DNA of 64,000 nucleotides from Sphingopyxis sp. HIX (GCF_001468285.1 NZ_LNSB01000019.1:1-64000); one strand, 5' to 3'. Numbered from the stretch's first letter, positions 42,080-50,820 are shown. The notes: generated by a model not told the origin, from the sequence alone. Program-made: numbers and translations.

Positions 42080-44389
42080 ATGCATAAGGCTGTATTGATG
42101 GCCGGGGTCGCCATCGCCACCATCGGTGTTTCGCCCGCTTGGGCCCAGAGCGCCGCGCCGGCCGGCGCCGCCGAAGAGGACAGCGGTCTCGTCGATATCG
42201 TCGTGACCGCGCAGCGCCGCTCCGAAAATCTCCAGAAGGTCCCGGTCGTGGTCACCGCGGTCGAACCCGATGTGCTGGAGGCGCGCAACGTGTCGACGCT
42301 GCAGGACCTGCCCAAGCTGACGCCGTCGCTGACGGTGCAGAACCAGGCGAGCAACGTCACCCCCTTCATCCGCGGCGTCGGCTCGACCGTCACCGGCGCG
42401 GGGCAGGCGGCGAGCGTCGCCACCTATGTCGACGGCGTCTATATCTCGACGCTGACCAGCGCCGCCTTCGACCTCGACAATGTCGAACAGGTGCAGGTGC
42501 TCGAAGGACCGCAGGGTTCGCTCTATGGCCGCAACGCGACCGGCGGCGCGATCGTCGTCACGACGAAGACGCCGCGGCCGGGCGATCCGCTCTCGGGCCG
42601 CTTCCGCGCCGGTTATGGCAATTACGACAATCGCGAAGCCTCGGCGATCGTCTCGGGCGGGCTCGGCGACATGTTCGCCTTCTCGGTCAACGGATCGATC
42701 CGCAAGCGCGACGGCTATATCAGGAACCTCAACGCGCCGGGCACGGGCAGCAGCAACGACGATTTCTACGACCGCGATTCGAAGTCGATCGGCGCCGTCC
42801 TGGTGTACAAGCCGTCCGAACAATTCGACCTGGTGCTGCGCGCCCAGCATTTCGAATCCGACGACCGGTCGGGGCAGGGCTATCAGGCGGTCGGGCTCGA
42901 CATCGACGTCGGCGGCACCGGCCTCAACGGGTCGCAGCTCTATTATGCGGGCTTCCTGCAAAGCTTCGGCGTGCCCGCCGCCGATGCGCTGGCGGCGGCG
43001 GCGAACCTGCGCTTCAGCAACCGGCACGGCGCGACCTATGAGAATGAAGCCAATGGCTCGACGCGCGGTATCCTGCGCCCCGGCCCGGCAGGCTCGTTCG
43101 TCCAGCTCAATACCGAAACCTATTCGGCCAAGGCCACGCTCGACCTCGGCTCGGTCGAGGTCAGCTCGCTGACCGCCTACCAGACCGCCGAATCGCTGTC
43201 GGCCACCGAAATTCTCTTCGCCGACCCGACCAGCTATCCCGCCGGCTTCCAGGGCGGCACGGTCGGCTTCACCGGCGATTTCCCGTCGCGCACCTGGCAG
43301 CAGGAATTCCAGATCGCGTCGGTCGATTCGCCCGTCCAGTGGATCGCGGGCGTGGTCTATCTCGACGCCGCGGGCGACGTGCTGCTCACCGGCGACCTGC
43401 CGCCGCTGTCGGCGCTGACCGCCGACAACCGCTGGCAGAACAAGTCGATCGCGGGTTTCGGCCAGATCACCGTGCCGATCACCGATCGGCTCAGCATCAC
43501 CGCGGGCGGGCGCTACACCGACGAAAAATATACCAGCGACGACTTCATCTCGCTCACCGACCCGCGCAACGTGTTCGGCACCCCGAACCAGGGGCGGCAG
43601 GTGCTGAAGGGATCGAAGTTCACCTATACCGGCCGCATCCAGTACGACACCGGCGATCTGCTGCTCTATGCGGGGGTGTCGACGGGGTTCAAGGGCGCGA
43701 CGCTCTCGAACACCAACCTGCTCAGCCCCGGCGTGACGCCCGAAACGATCACCTCGTTCGAGGGCGGCGCGAAGATCCGCCTGTCGCCCGACGCGCGGCT
43801 CAACCTCGGCGCCTTCCACTATGATTATGGCAATATCCACATCGCCTACACCGACTCGGCGAGCGGTTCGAACATCCTGGTGAACGGCACCGGCGCCAAG
43901 ATCAGCGGCGCACAATATGACCTGTTGTGGCAGGTGTCGCCGATGTTCAGCCTGCGCTCGAACGGTTTGGTACTCGACACCAGCTACGACCGCGACGTCC
44001 AGTCGGCGGGTGGGGCGGGGGTGCTCTTCATCAAGGGCAATCGCCTCGCGGGCGCACCGAAATTCGCGCTGTCGCTCGGCGCCGACGTCAAATTGCCGGT
44101 CGGCGACGGCGAGCTCAAACTGTCGGTCGATGCCTCGCACAACGACGGCTATTATTTCGATGCCGAGAATCTGACCGGCACCGGCGGCGCGACGGCGCGC
44201 AGCATGCAGCTCGTCGACGCCAGCCTGACCTATACCGCCCCCGACGAGCGCTGGCTGGTCTCGCTGTTCGCGGCGAACATCACCGACGAGAAATATTTCG
44301 ACAGCGGCCTGCCGATCAGCGGCCTCGTGCGCAACGCGCGCGCGGCACCGCCGGCGACCTATGGCGTGCGCGTCGGGTTCAACTTCTGA
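42080..44389 (+). CDS. TonB-dependent outer-membrane receptor (catabolic locus)
   Basis: The 769-aa receptor has a signal peptide ending SPAWA-QS, a TonB box-like 'VDIVVTAQRRSENLQKVPVVV', and a plug domain with 'LQDLPKLTPSLTVQNQ' and 'VQVLEGPQGSLYGRNATGGAIVV'. The beta-barrel terminates in Phe ('YGVRVGFNF'). It is of the type abundant in sphingomonads for hydrophobic or aromatic substrates. The P450 gene starts within its stop, so substrate uptake and first oxidation appear co-expressed from the doubly controlled promoter at 41960. Confidence 0.94.
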   Translation: MHKAVLMAGVAIATIGVSPAWAQSAAPAGAAEEDSGLVDIVVTAQRRSENLQKVPVVVTAVEPDVLEARNVSTLQDLPKLTPSLTVQNQASNVTPFIRGVGSTVTGAGQAASVATYVDGVYISTLTSAAFDLDNVEQVQVLEGPQGSLYGRNATGGAIVVTTKTPRPGDPLSGRFRAGYGNYDNREASAIVSGGLGDMFAFSVNGSIRKRDGYIRNLNAPGTGSSNDDFYDRDSKSIGAVLVYKPSEQFDLVLRAQHFESDDRSGQGYQAVGLDIDVGGTGLNGSQLYYAGFLQSFGVPAADALAAAANLRFSNRHGATYENEANGSTRGILRPGPAGSFVQLNTETYSAKATLDLGSVEVSSLTAYQTAESLSATEILFADPTSYPAGFQGGTVGFTGDFPSRTWQQEFQIASVDSPVQWIAGVVYLDAAGDVLLTGDLPPLSALTADNRWQNKSIAGFGQITVPITDRLSITAGGRYTDEKYTSDDFISLTDPRNVFGTPNQGRQVLKGSKFTYTGRIQYDTGDLLLYAGVSTGFKGATLSNTNLLSPGVTPETITSFEGGAKIRLSPDARLNLGAFHYDYGNIHIAYTDSASGSNILVNGTGAKISGAQYDLLWQVSPMFSLRSNGLVLDTSYDRDVQSAGGAGVLFIKGNRLAGAPKFALSLGADVKLPVGDGELKLSVDASHNDGYYFDAENLTGTGGATARSMQLVDASLTYTAPDERWLVSLFAANITDEKYFDSGLPISGLVRNARAAPPATYGVRVGFNF

Positions 44390-45642
44390 TGGCGACGATC
44401 GCGCCGCCGATCGACGACGACGCGATCGTCGACCCCGCGACCTACGCCGACCCCGACACCTATGACCGGCTCTTCGCGCGGCTGCGCGAGGAGGATCCGG
44501 TCCACTGGACCGCGCCTGCCGACTATCGTCCCTTCTGGAGCGTCACCAAATTCGCCGACATCCAGGAGGTCGAGCGCAACGCCGCGCAGTTCCTCAACGC
44601 GCCGCGGATGATGCTGCGGCCGTTGTCGGTCGAGGAGCAGGTGCGTAAATTGACCGGCGGCAGCGCGCTGATGCTGCGCGACATCGTCCATATGGACGGC
44701 CGCGACCATATGGCGCACCGCAAGCTGACGCAGGCCTGGTTCATGCCGGCGCGGCTGAAGGCGCTCGAGGAGGATCTGCGCGCGCTCGCCCGCCATTTCG
44801 TCGGCCAGATGATCGAGCGCGGCGGCAGCTGCGATTTCGTCGACGATGTCGCGGTCTGGTATCCGCTGCGCGTCATCATGCGCATCCTTGGCGTGCCCGC
44901 CGAGGACGAGGCCAAGATGCTGGTGCTGACGCGCGACATCTTCGGCCCCGACGATCCCGACGTGCGTAAGGGCCCGAAGCCGGACCTCGCGACGACGATC
45001 AAGGGCTTCACCGACTATTTCGCCGCGCTGACCGAGGCACGCCGCCGCGATCCATCGGACGATATCGCGACCTTGCTGTCGACTGCCGAAGTGGACGGAC
45101 AGCCGATCGGCACGCTCGAGCTGATGTCCTATTACATCATCATCGCGACCGCGGGGCACGACACGACCAGCTCGACGATCGCGGGCGGGCTGCTCGCGCT
45201 GCTCGAGAACCCGGGCGAGATGGCGCGGCTGCGCGCCGATCCGTCGATTCTTGCCGCAAACGGCGTCGACGAGATGGTGCGCTGGGTGACCCCGGTGAAG
45301 CATTTTTTCCGCACCGCGGTCGAGGATTATGAGCTGCGCGGGAAAAGGATCAGGGCGGGCGACCACCTGATGCTGTGCTACCCTTCGGCAAACCGCGACG
45401 AAGAGGCCTTCGCCGATCCCTTCCGCTTCGACCTGTCGCGCCCGCCGAACCGGCACCTCGCTTTCGGCTATGGCCCGCACCTCTGCCTCGGCCAGCATCT
45501 CGCCAAGATGGAGATTCGCATCTTCTTCGAGGAACTGCTCGCGCGCGTCGACGCGATCGAACTCGCGGGCGATCCCGCCTGGGTGGCGTCGAACTTCGTC
45601 AGCGGGCTCAAGCGCCTGCCGATCGCCTATAAAGCGCGATAG
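44389..45642 (+). CDS. cytochrome P450
   Basis: The 417-aa soluble bacterial P450 has the heme-binding Cys C366 in 'FGYGPHLCLGQHLAKME', the oxygen-activating I-helix motif 'AGHDTTSS' (~255-262), the ExxR pair in 'VDEMVRWVTPVKHF', and 'ALMLRDIVHMDGRDHMAHRKL' upstream. It would hydroxylate a substrate in the cytoplasm using electrons from a ferredoxin and reductase, neither of which is encoded nearby. Coupled start with the TonB receptor (TGATG) suggests that receptor imports the P450 substrate or precursor. Confidence 0.95.
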   Translation: MATIAPPIDDDAIVDPATYADPDTYDRLFARLREEDPVHWTAPADYRPFWSVTKFADIQEVERNAAQFLNAPRMMLRPLSVEEQVRKLTGGSALMLRDIVHMDGRDHMAHRKLTQAWFMPARLKALEEDLRALARHFVGQMIERGGSCDFVDDVAVWYPLRVIMRILGVPAEDEAKMLVLTRDIFGPDDPDVRKGPKPDLATTIKGFTDYFAALTEARRRDPSDDIATLLSTAEVDGQPIGTLELMSYYIIIATAGHDTTSSTIAGGLLALLENPGEMARLRADPSILAANGVDEMVRWVTPVKHFFRTAVEDYELRGKRIRAGDHLMLCYPSANRDEEAFADPFRFDLSRPPNRHLAFGYGPHLCLGQHLAKMEIRIFFEELLARVDAIELAGDPAWVASNFVSGLKRLPIAYKAR

Positions 45643-45655
45643 GCGCCGCCATCGC

Positions 45656-46666
45656 CTAGGGCTTCCGCACCTCCTGGAAGGCCTGCGCGCGATAGAGGCC
45701 GTTCGCCGGCGCGGTGCCGAACAGCATCGGCGGTTCGCCCGTGCCGCCGCGCGCATTGAACATCGTGCTCAGATGCACCCCGCCGGTGCGGCCGTTCCAA
45801 TGCCCGCGCGCCGGCATGCCGACCTCCAGATAGCGCCCGCCCATGCCGAGGAGGACATTGCCGAGCCCTTCGAGCTCGACGCTGTGCGCGCCGAGCGCGC
45901 CGGCGTCGAAGGTCACGCGCGCATCGCGCATCGTCATCCCGTCGAGCGTCACCCCGAAGCGCGCATCCTGGGTCAGCGGCCGCGCGAGCTCGCCACCCTG
46001 GATGACGAAGCCGGTGCGGTTGCGCTTGCCCGAAAAGGTGATCGACTCGCTCATGCTGAAGATCAGCTCGGGGCCGAACGAGCCGACGAGCCAGAAGAAG
46101 GTCGCGAGCGCCGCTTCGGGATCGTCGTGCTTGCGCACCCCCCAGCTATGGTCGCGGTGGCCGAAGCCGTCGACCGCCCAGCGCCGCTCGCCGATCCGCA
46201 TCGTCCCGCGCACGCGCCCCGCGACCTCGGTGTGCATCGACGCGAATTTCTCGCGGAAACCGCCGGTCAGGCCCGACAGCGCCCAGGCGTCATAATGCGG
46301 GTGGAGATTTTCGACATGCAGGTCGAGCGAACAATCCGTGTCTTCCGCCACCCAGCGGTTGGTCGCGCTGTCGAAAGTCGCGGTGAGAAAGCCGTCGATC
46401 GCGAACCCGCTCTCGAAGCGGTCGCCGTCGCGCATCGGCACGTCGAGCCGCGAGCGGTTATAGCCCATTCCCGGCGCCACCACGCCGAAGGTGCAATTGC
46501 CCGTCCCGAGGTTGGGGTGATGGCCGATGCGGATGAATCCGCCCAAGCCTTGCTCGATATCCTGGAAGCAGAGCACGACGCTTTCCTGCCAATGCGCATC
46601 GGCTTCGGGGGCGTGCGGCCATTCGTCCTCGACCGGCAGGACGATTATGTCGGCGGCGGGGATCAT
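45656..46666 (-). CDS. DUF7064/7065-like protein of the catabolic locus
   Basis: The 336-aa protein resembles a lipocalin/AttH-like double beta-barrel family often annotated as DUF7064/DUF7065 and found beside phosphotransferase and P450 genes in sphingomonads and mycobacteria. Seen here: 'VVLCFQDIEQGLGGFIRIGHHPNLGTG' at the N-terminus, a long beta-rich body, and 'GFGHRDHSWGVR' in the centre (His/Asp/Trp cluster, typical). No signal peptide is present. Function is unknown; ligand binding is more likely than catalysis. Its ATG overlaps the phosphotransferase stop upstream. Confidence 0.7.
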   Translation of the reverse strand: MIPAADIIVLPVEDEWPHAPEADAHWQESVVLCFQDIEQGLGGFIRIGHHPNLGTGNCTFGVVAPGMGYNRSRLDVPMRDGDRFESGFAIDGFLTATFDSATNRWVAEDTDCSLDLHVENLHPHYDAWALSGLTGGFREKFASMHTEVAGRVRGTMRIGERRWAVDGFGHRDHSWGVRKHDDPEAALATFFWLVGSFGPELIFSMSESITFSGKRNRTGFVIQGGELARPLTQDARFGVTLDGMTMRDARVTFDAGALGAHSVELEGLGNVLLGMGGRYLEVGMPARGHWNGRTGGVHLSTMFNARGGTGEPPMLFGTAPANGLYRAQAFQEVRKP

Positions 46667-47787
46667 GCGTCGATCCCCGGTACCAGCGCCGCCAGCCGCT
46701 TTCGCGACGCGGTCCAATAGGTCCGCTCGACGTCGGCGAGTTCGGGCGGCAGGCGGCTCATGCCCATCGAGGCGAAGACCGCGAGCCGCCATTCGCCCAG
46801 CACCTGCGCAAAATCCCAGTCGTCGAGCTTGCCGCGCGCTTCCGCATAAGCCGCAATCATCTCGTCGGGCGCGGGGATGCCCTCGACGGGCGGCGCGAGC
46901 AGCGCGAAATGCGCGATGCCGGCGATCTGATAGGCAAGGTCGGCCTCGCCGACGCCCGGATGCGCCAGCTCCCAGTCGAGCAGCGCGACGACCTTGCCGT
47001 CTTCGCCATACATGAAGTTCGAGATATTGGCGTCGCCATGCGCGAGTTCGGGCGCGCGGTGGCGCGGCGCGTTCTCGGTCAGCCAGTCCGCAACCGTCTC
47101 CAGCGTCTCGCGAATGTCGCGGTAGAAATCGGCTTTCGCCCCGGCCGCGGCAGGCGGGATCGTCCGCCGCAGCTCGATCAACGACCAGCTTATCTCGCGA
47201 TCGAGATAATGGCCGGCACCGCCGCGCTGCGCGAAATGCTCGTCGGCAAGACCCTCGGGCGGGGTCTTGTGCATCCGTGCGAGCGTCCGCGCCGCTTCGA
47301 GCAGCATCGCGTGCCGACCGGCCGCATCGACGGCCATATAGGGGCCTTCGTTGAAGGGCATGGTGCTCGGTGCGATCCCCTCGATCCGTTCCATGAACAG
47401 CCCGGGCTTGCCGTTCACCGCACCGTCGGCATCGAGCCAGAGCGCCTTGGGAACGGGGAGCCCGCGCGCGTGCAGGCCCTGCATGATCGAAAATTGCGGC
47501 GGCAGCGAATATTGGCTGAAAAAGGCGCCGCCCAGGTCGTAGCGGAAGACGAGCCTGCGCACCTGCCGGGTGCCGTTCGCCTCTATCTCGGCGTCGAAAA
47601 GGATCGTTCCGCTCGATGCGCCCGCCGAGCGGCGGCCCGAATCGATGCTTATGTCGGCGACCGTTCCGCCGACATCGTCCTGCCGCGCCAGGAATCTCTC
47701 CAGCCCCGCGGCGACGCGATCGTCTTCGCCCGTTTGCGTCGCCCCCGTGATTGCACGGCTGGCCGCCAGCGCATTGTCTTCCGCCAT
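46663..47787 (-). CDS. APH-like phosphotransferase family protein
   Basis: The 374-aa protein has the aminoglycoside-phosphotransferase/choline-kinase fold: 'RRLVFRYDLGG' (nucleotide-binding lobe), 'GLFMERIEG', the catalytic loop 'LAHGDANISNFMYG' and the metal-binding 'LLDWELAHPGVGEADLAY'. Such proteins accompany acyl-CoA dehydrogenases (ACAD10/11-like) and phosphorylate hydroxyl groups, for example of hydroxyacids, before elimination. It leads an operon with the DUF7064-like gene, preceded by a GACGAA-type operator, and so is linked to the TetR at 39131. Confidence 0.85.
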   Translation of the reverse strand: MAEDNALAASRAITGATQTGEDDRVAAGLERFLARQDDVGGTVADISIDSGRRSAGASSGTILFDAEIEANGTRQVRRLVFRYDLGGAFFSQYSLPPQFSIMQGLHARGLPVPKALWLDADGAVNGKPGLFMERIEGIAPSTMPFNEGPYMAVDAAGRHAMLLEAARTLARMHKTPPEGLADEHFAQRGGAGHYLDREISWSLIELRRTIPPAAAGAKADFYRDIRETLETVADWLTENAPRHRAPELAHGDANISNFMYGEDGKVVALLDWELAHPGVGEADLAYQIAGIAHFALLAPPVEGIPAPDEMIAAYAEARGKLDDWDFAQVLGEWRLAVFASMGMSRLPPELADVERTYWTASRKRLAALVPGIDA

Positions 47788-47830
47788 TGATCTCTCCCGA
47801 ACCTCTCCAACGATCCGGCGGCAAAAATGC

Positions 47831-47850
47831 GACGAATATGAAATTTTGTC
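47831..47850. promoter_or_regulatory. operator, GACGAA...TTTGTC family, site 3
   Basis: GACGAATATGAAATTTTGTC. On the minus strand a TTGACA hexamer overlaps its edge and a CATTTT sequence follows 17 bp later. The same geometry (TTGACG, 17 bp, CATTCT) occurs at site 1. It controls the phosphotransferase/DUF7064 operon. Confidence 0.75.
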
Positions 47851-47916
47851 AAATTATTGATCGGATCGCGCAGCGTCGAGCCTTGCAACCTCGTCGCCGC
47901 TGCCGGTTGAAACCGG

Positions 47917-47962
47917 CCAGCCCGGGCCGAAATTCCCCGCAGGGAAGCCCGCCCCGGGCTGG
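47917..47962. terminator. strong hairpin downstream of the SDR gene
   Basis: CCAGCCCGGG (47917-47926) and CCCGGGCTGG (47953-47962) form a perfect 10-bp stem; a second small palindrome, CCGGTTGAAACCGG, abuts it. It lies 55 bp beyond the SDR stop. No U-tract is evident, so it may act as an mRNA end-stabiliser or be a repeat. Confidence 0.4.
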
Positions 47963-48016
47963 TCGCGCGATCCGAAACCCTGCCGCGCCGCCGCATCGCT
48001 TTCGGCAGGGAAGAGG

Positions 48017-48757
48017 TTAGGCGTTGATCCCGCCGTCGACGGTCAGCGTTGCGCCCGTGATCTGCCGCGCCGCCGGGCTGGCGAGGAAGGCGACGGCGGC
48101 GGCGACATCGGCGGGTTCGCCATAACGGCCGAGCGGCGTCTGCGCGCGCAGGACGTCGGCCTGCTCGCCCTCGGCGGGGTTCATGTCGGTGCCGGTCGCG
48201 CCCGGCTGGACGAGGTTGACCGTGATGTCGCGCGGGCCGAGTTCGCGCGCGAGGCCGCGGGTCAGCGAGATCTGCGCCGATTTGGTCGCCGAATAGACGG
48301 TGACGCCCGGCGCGACGACGCGATCGGCGAGCGACGAGCCGATGAAGACGATCCGGCCGCCCTCGCCGAGATGCGGGATCGCCGCCTTGGCGAGCAGGAT
48401 CGCCGCGCGCACATTGACCGACAGGAGCGCGTCGATGTCGTCGAGGCTCATCTCCTCGACCGCGCCGCCGCGCGCGATTCCGGCGTTGTTGACGACGATG
48501 TCGAGCCCGCCGAGCGCCGATACCGCGCCCGCGACCAGCCGCTCGATCGCCGCCGGATCGGCGCTGTCGGCCTGGATCGCGACACCCTTGCGGCCCGCCG
48601 CCTCGATCTTCGCGATCACCGCTTCGGCAAGGTCGGCGCTGCGCTCGTAACCGATCGCGACGTCGGCGCCCTGTTCGGCAAGCGCCAGCGCGATCGCGGC
48701 ACCGATGCCGCGCGAGCCGCCGGTGACGAGGGCGCGTTTTCCTGCAAGATTGCTCAT
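48017..48757 (-). CDS. SDR family oxidoreductase (3-oxoacyl-ACP-reductase-like)
   Basis: The 246-aa classical SDR has 'VTGGSRGIGAAIA', 'NNAGIARGG', a catalytic Ser in 'FIGSSLADRV', the Tyr-x3-Lys pair in 'VYSATKSAQ', and 'VNLVQPGATGTDM'. The C-terminal 'ITGATLTVDGGINA' is typical of FabG-like members. ATG 48757 is preferred to the ATG at 48772 because AAGGAC is suitably placed before it. It is divergent from a TetR regulator with an inverted pair of ATTATGTATCG sites between, and is presumably its target. Confidence 0.9.
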   Translation of the reverse strand: MSNLAGKRALVTGGSRGIGAAIALALAEQGADVAIGYERSADLAEAVIAKIEAAGRKGVAIQADSADPAAIERLVAGAVSALGGLDIVVNNAGIARGGAVEEMSLDDIDALLSVNVRAAILLAKAAIPHLGEGGRIVFIGSSLADRVVAPGVTVYSATKSAQISLTRGLARELGPRDITVNLVQPGATGTDMNPAEGEQADVLRAQTPLGRYGEPADVAAAVAFLASPAARQITGATLTVDGGINA

Positions 48758-48830
48758 GTCTCTGTCCTTCATTGGGGGAGGTCTTCCCTGGATGGCATGC
48801 CGCCGGTCGACGCCATGGCTATTTTTGTAG

Positions 48831-48893
48831 CGAACGATACATAATTAGGGTGAAGCGTTGCGCAAGGGGTGCGCCGATATTATGTATCGATCG
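48831..48893. promoter_or_regulatory. inverted ATTATGTATCG-type operator pair for the adjacent TetR gene
   Basis: CGAACGATACATAAT (48831-48845) and ATTATGTATCGATCG (48879-48893) are inverted complements with one mismatch, 33 bp apart. They sit between the SDR gene and the TetR gene; the second overlaps the likely TetR start codon at 48882. Confidence 0.65.
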
Positions 48894-49559
48894 ATGCAAA
48901 AAGACGGTGATCTGCCCCGAAGCGACGATGAAAGCCCGGCCCGCGGGCGCGGGCGGCCGCGCGCGTTCGACCGCGAGGCGGCGTTGTCCGCTGCGACGCG
49001 GCTGTTCTGGACCAGGGGGTATGAGGCGACCTCGATCGCCGACCTGACCGATGCGATGGGCATCGGCGCGCCCAGCCTCTATGCGGCGTTCCGGTCGAAG
49101 GACGCGCTCTTTGCCGAGGCGGTCGATTTTTATCAGCGGACCTATGGCGGGCTGGTCTGGTCGCGCTTCGAAGCTGCGGACAGCGCGCGCGAAGCGGTCC
49201 GCGCGCTGCTGATGGATTCGGCCGCGGCGCTGACCGGCGGGGTCGTCGACATCCCCTTTGGCTGCATGGTCACGCTATCGGCGGTCGGCAGCGAAGGGCA
49301 TCCCGAGCTCGGCGACCTGGTCCGCGCGGCGCGTCATATCGGGTTCGAACGGATCGGCGACCGGCTGCGTCGCGCCATCGCCGGGGGTGAAATTCCCGCG
49401 GCGACCGATGTCGCAGCGCTCGCGCGCTTCATTCAGGCGGTGCAGGTCGGCATGTCGATCCTCGCCCGCGACGGGGTCGGCGAGGCCGAGCTTCGTGCGG
49501 TCGCCGAGGTGGCGATGCAGGGCTGGGACGCGCGGGTCGCGGGTGCCGGCAACGGGTGA
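48882..49559 (+). CDS. TetR/AcrR-family regulator
   Basis: The product is about 225 aa. A basic N-terminus, '[16 protein letters not shown]', leads into the TetR helix-turn-helix ('[31 protein letters not shown]'). The C-terminal domain ('[19 protein letters not shown]') resembles the AcrR/YxaF-like group. Possible starts are TTG 48858, ATG 48882 and ATG 48894. I prefer 48882, with AAGGGG upstream, though the operator overlapping it complicates the choice. The divergent SDR gene is its probable target. Confidence 0.87.
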   Translation: MYRSMQKDGDLPRSDDESPARGRGRPRAFDREAALSAATRLFWTRGYEATSIADLTDAMGIGAPSLYAAFRSKDALFAEAVDFYQRTYGGLVWSRFEAADSAREAVRALLMDSAAALTGGVVDIPFGCMVTLSAVGSEGHPELGDLVRAARHIGFERIGDRLRRAIAGGEIPAATDVAALARFIQAVQVGMSILARDGVGEAELRAVAEVAMQGWDARVAGAGNG

Positions 49560-49571
49560 GCGCGGCGCGAC

Positions 49572-50255
49572 CTAGCGACCGGCCGCCGCTACGCCGCGCA
49601 TGATCGCGGCGACCATCGGCGCCATCAATTCCCTGCAATCGCGTCCGAAGACGAGCTTGCGCGAGGCTTCGAGCGAGACGAGGCCGTGCAGGCTCGCCCA
49701 GATCAGATGCGCGGCGTTCATCGGATCGCCGCGCTCGCCCGTCTCGGCGAAATAGGCCTCGACGACCTCGAGCACGACGTTCCACGCGCCCGACTGGCGG
49801 CGGATCGCGTCGCCGAAATCCTCGAGCATCCGGCCCGGATTGTCATAGACCCAATAGTCGAACATCAGCCGGTAGGCGCGGCGCTCGCGGAGGCCGAATT
49901 CGAGATAGGCGGTGAGCATCGCCTCGAGCTTTTCGCGGCCGCTGTCGGCCTCGCCGACCGCCCCGCGCAGCGCCGCCTCGAAAGCCAGGAACGCGCGCGT
50001 GCGCAGTTCCTGGAGCAGATGGTCCTTCGTCGGGAAATATTTATACGGCATCATCGGCGAGGCGCCGATCACCCCCGCGATCTCGCGCATCGAGATCGCG
50101 TCGATGCCGCCGCGGTCGAACAGCGTCAGCGCCGCGCCGCAGATGCGGTCGCGCGCGGCGGCGTGCGCGACCCGCAGGTCTTCGGCCGATGCGGGCGGAC
50201 GGCCGCGCCGCTTTTTGACGGGCGCCGCATCGGCAAGGGTCTTCGCTGTCGGCAA
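49572..50255 (-). CDS. TetR/AcrR-family regulator with WHG-type ligand domain
   Basis: The 227-aa product has a Lys/Arg-rich start ('KKRRGRPPA'), a TetR DNA-binding domain ('ISMREIAGVIGASPMMPYKYFPTKDHLL') and a C-terminal domain with 'HLIWASLHGLVSLE', the WHG motif. No ATG precedes the domain. TTG 50255 has GGGAG about 9 nt upstream and is the best start. Targets are unknown; it is convergent with the TetR gene at 48882 and divergent from the guanidinium exporter. Confidence 0.82.
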   Translation of the reverse strand: MPTAKTLADAAPVKKRRGRPPASAEDLRVAHAAARDRICGAALTLFDRGGIDAISMREIAGVIGASPMMPYKYFPTKDHLLQELRTRAFLAFEAALRGAVGEADSGREKLEAMLTAYLEFGLRERRAYRLMFDYWVYDNPGRMLEDFGDAIRRQSGAWNVVLEVVEAYFAETGERGDPMNAAHLIWASLHGLVSLEASRKLVFGRDCRELMAPMVAAIMRGVAAAGR

Positions 50256-50439
50256 GGTCTGCTGCTCCCGGGTCGCCGGACCCGCCCGGCGCCGGGAGAT
50301 CCTATTCGTCCTCGGCCGCGCTTGGCAAATGGAAGCGCGATCGCGCGCGCTGGAAGGAGTGGACCGCGATCCCGGACCTTGATAGGGGAAATCCCGTCCT
50401 GCCTTCCCGGCAGGCGATGACCAAGAGGCCACGTCCTCG

Positions 50440-50476
50440 CCCGCATCGGCGGGTCTTCAGGTCCGGGACGGCCCGG
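50440..50476 (+). promoter_or_regulatory. mini-ykkC (guanidine-II)-like hairpin upstream of gdx
   Basis: CCGGG-ACGG-CCCGG (50463-50476) matches the ACGR-loop hairpin of guanidine-II riboswitches and ends 9 nt before the AAGGAG ribosome-binding site. A second hairpin, CCCGC-ATCG-GCGGG (50440-50453), precedes it at the right distance, but its loop is ATCG rather than ACGR. So one half fits the class and the other does not. The downstream gene is the expected target of this riboswitch class. Confidence 0.4.
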
Positions 50477-50499
50477 CAGCGCTCGAAGGAGACTGCCCG

Positions 50500-50820
50500 A
50501 TGGCATGGTTCTATCTCATTATCGCCGGCCTGTTCGAAATCGTCTGGGCCTTTGCCATGAAACAATCGGACGGCTTCACGCGCCCCGGCGCCACCGCGGT
50601 GACCATCGCCGCGATGATCGCCAGCTTCGCTTTGCTCGCGCTCGCGATGCGGACGCTGCCGCTCGGCACGGCCTACACGATCTGGACCGGGATCGGCGCG
50701 GTCGGCGCCTTCGTGGTCGGCATCGCCGTGCTCGGCGAAGCGGCGAGCATGATGCGCATCCTCGCCGCGCTGCTGATCGTCGCCGGGCTGGTACTGATGA
50801 AGCTGTCGTCGCCCGCCTAG
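50500..50820 (+). CDS. gdx: guanidinium exporter Gdx (SMR family, SugE-like)
   Basis: The 106-aa small multidrug resistance protein has four helices and the Gdx-subtype pattern. It carries the essential E13 and adjacent W16 in 'GLFEIVWAFAMK', plus 'LPLGTAYTIWTGIGAVGAF' and 'LGEAASMMRI', very close to E. coli SugE/Gdx. It works as an antiparallel dimer exchanging guanidinium for two protons. ATG 50500 follows AAGGAG. The stop overlaps by 4 bp with the convergent phosphoesterase gene. Confidence 0.92.
   Translation: MAWFYLIIAGLFEIVWAFAMKQSDGFTRPGATAVTIAAMIASFALLALAMRTLPLGTAYTIWTGIGAVGAFVVGIAVLGEAASMMRILAALLIVAGLVLMKLSSPA

Noticed and set aside
50256..50439. Guanidine-I (ykkC) riboswitch upstream of gdx
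   Set aside because: None of the ykkC conserved blocks (CTAGGGTTCCG, GGTCCGAGAG, AAAGCCCGGG) is present; only the mini-ykkC-like hairpin further down fits.
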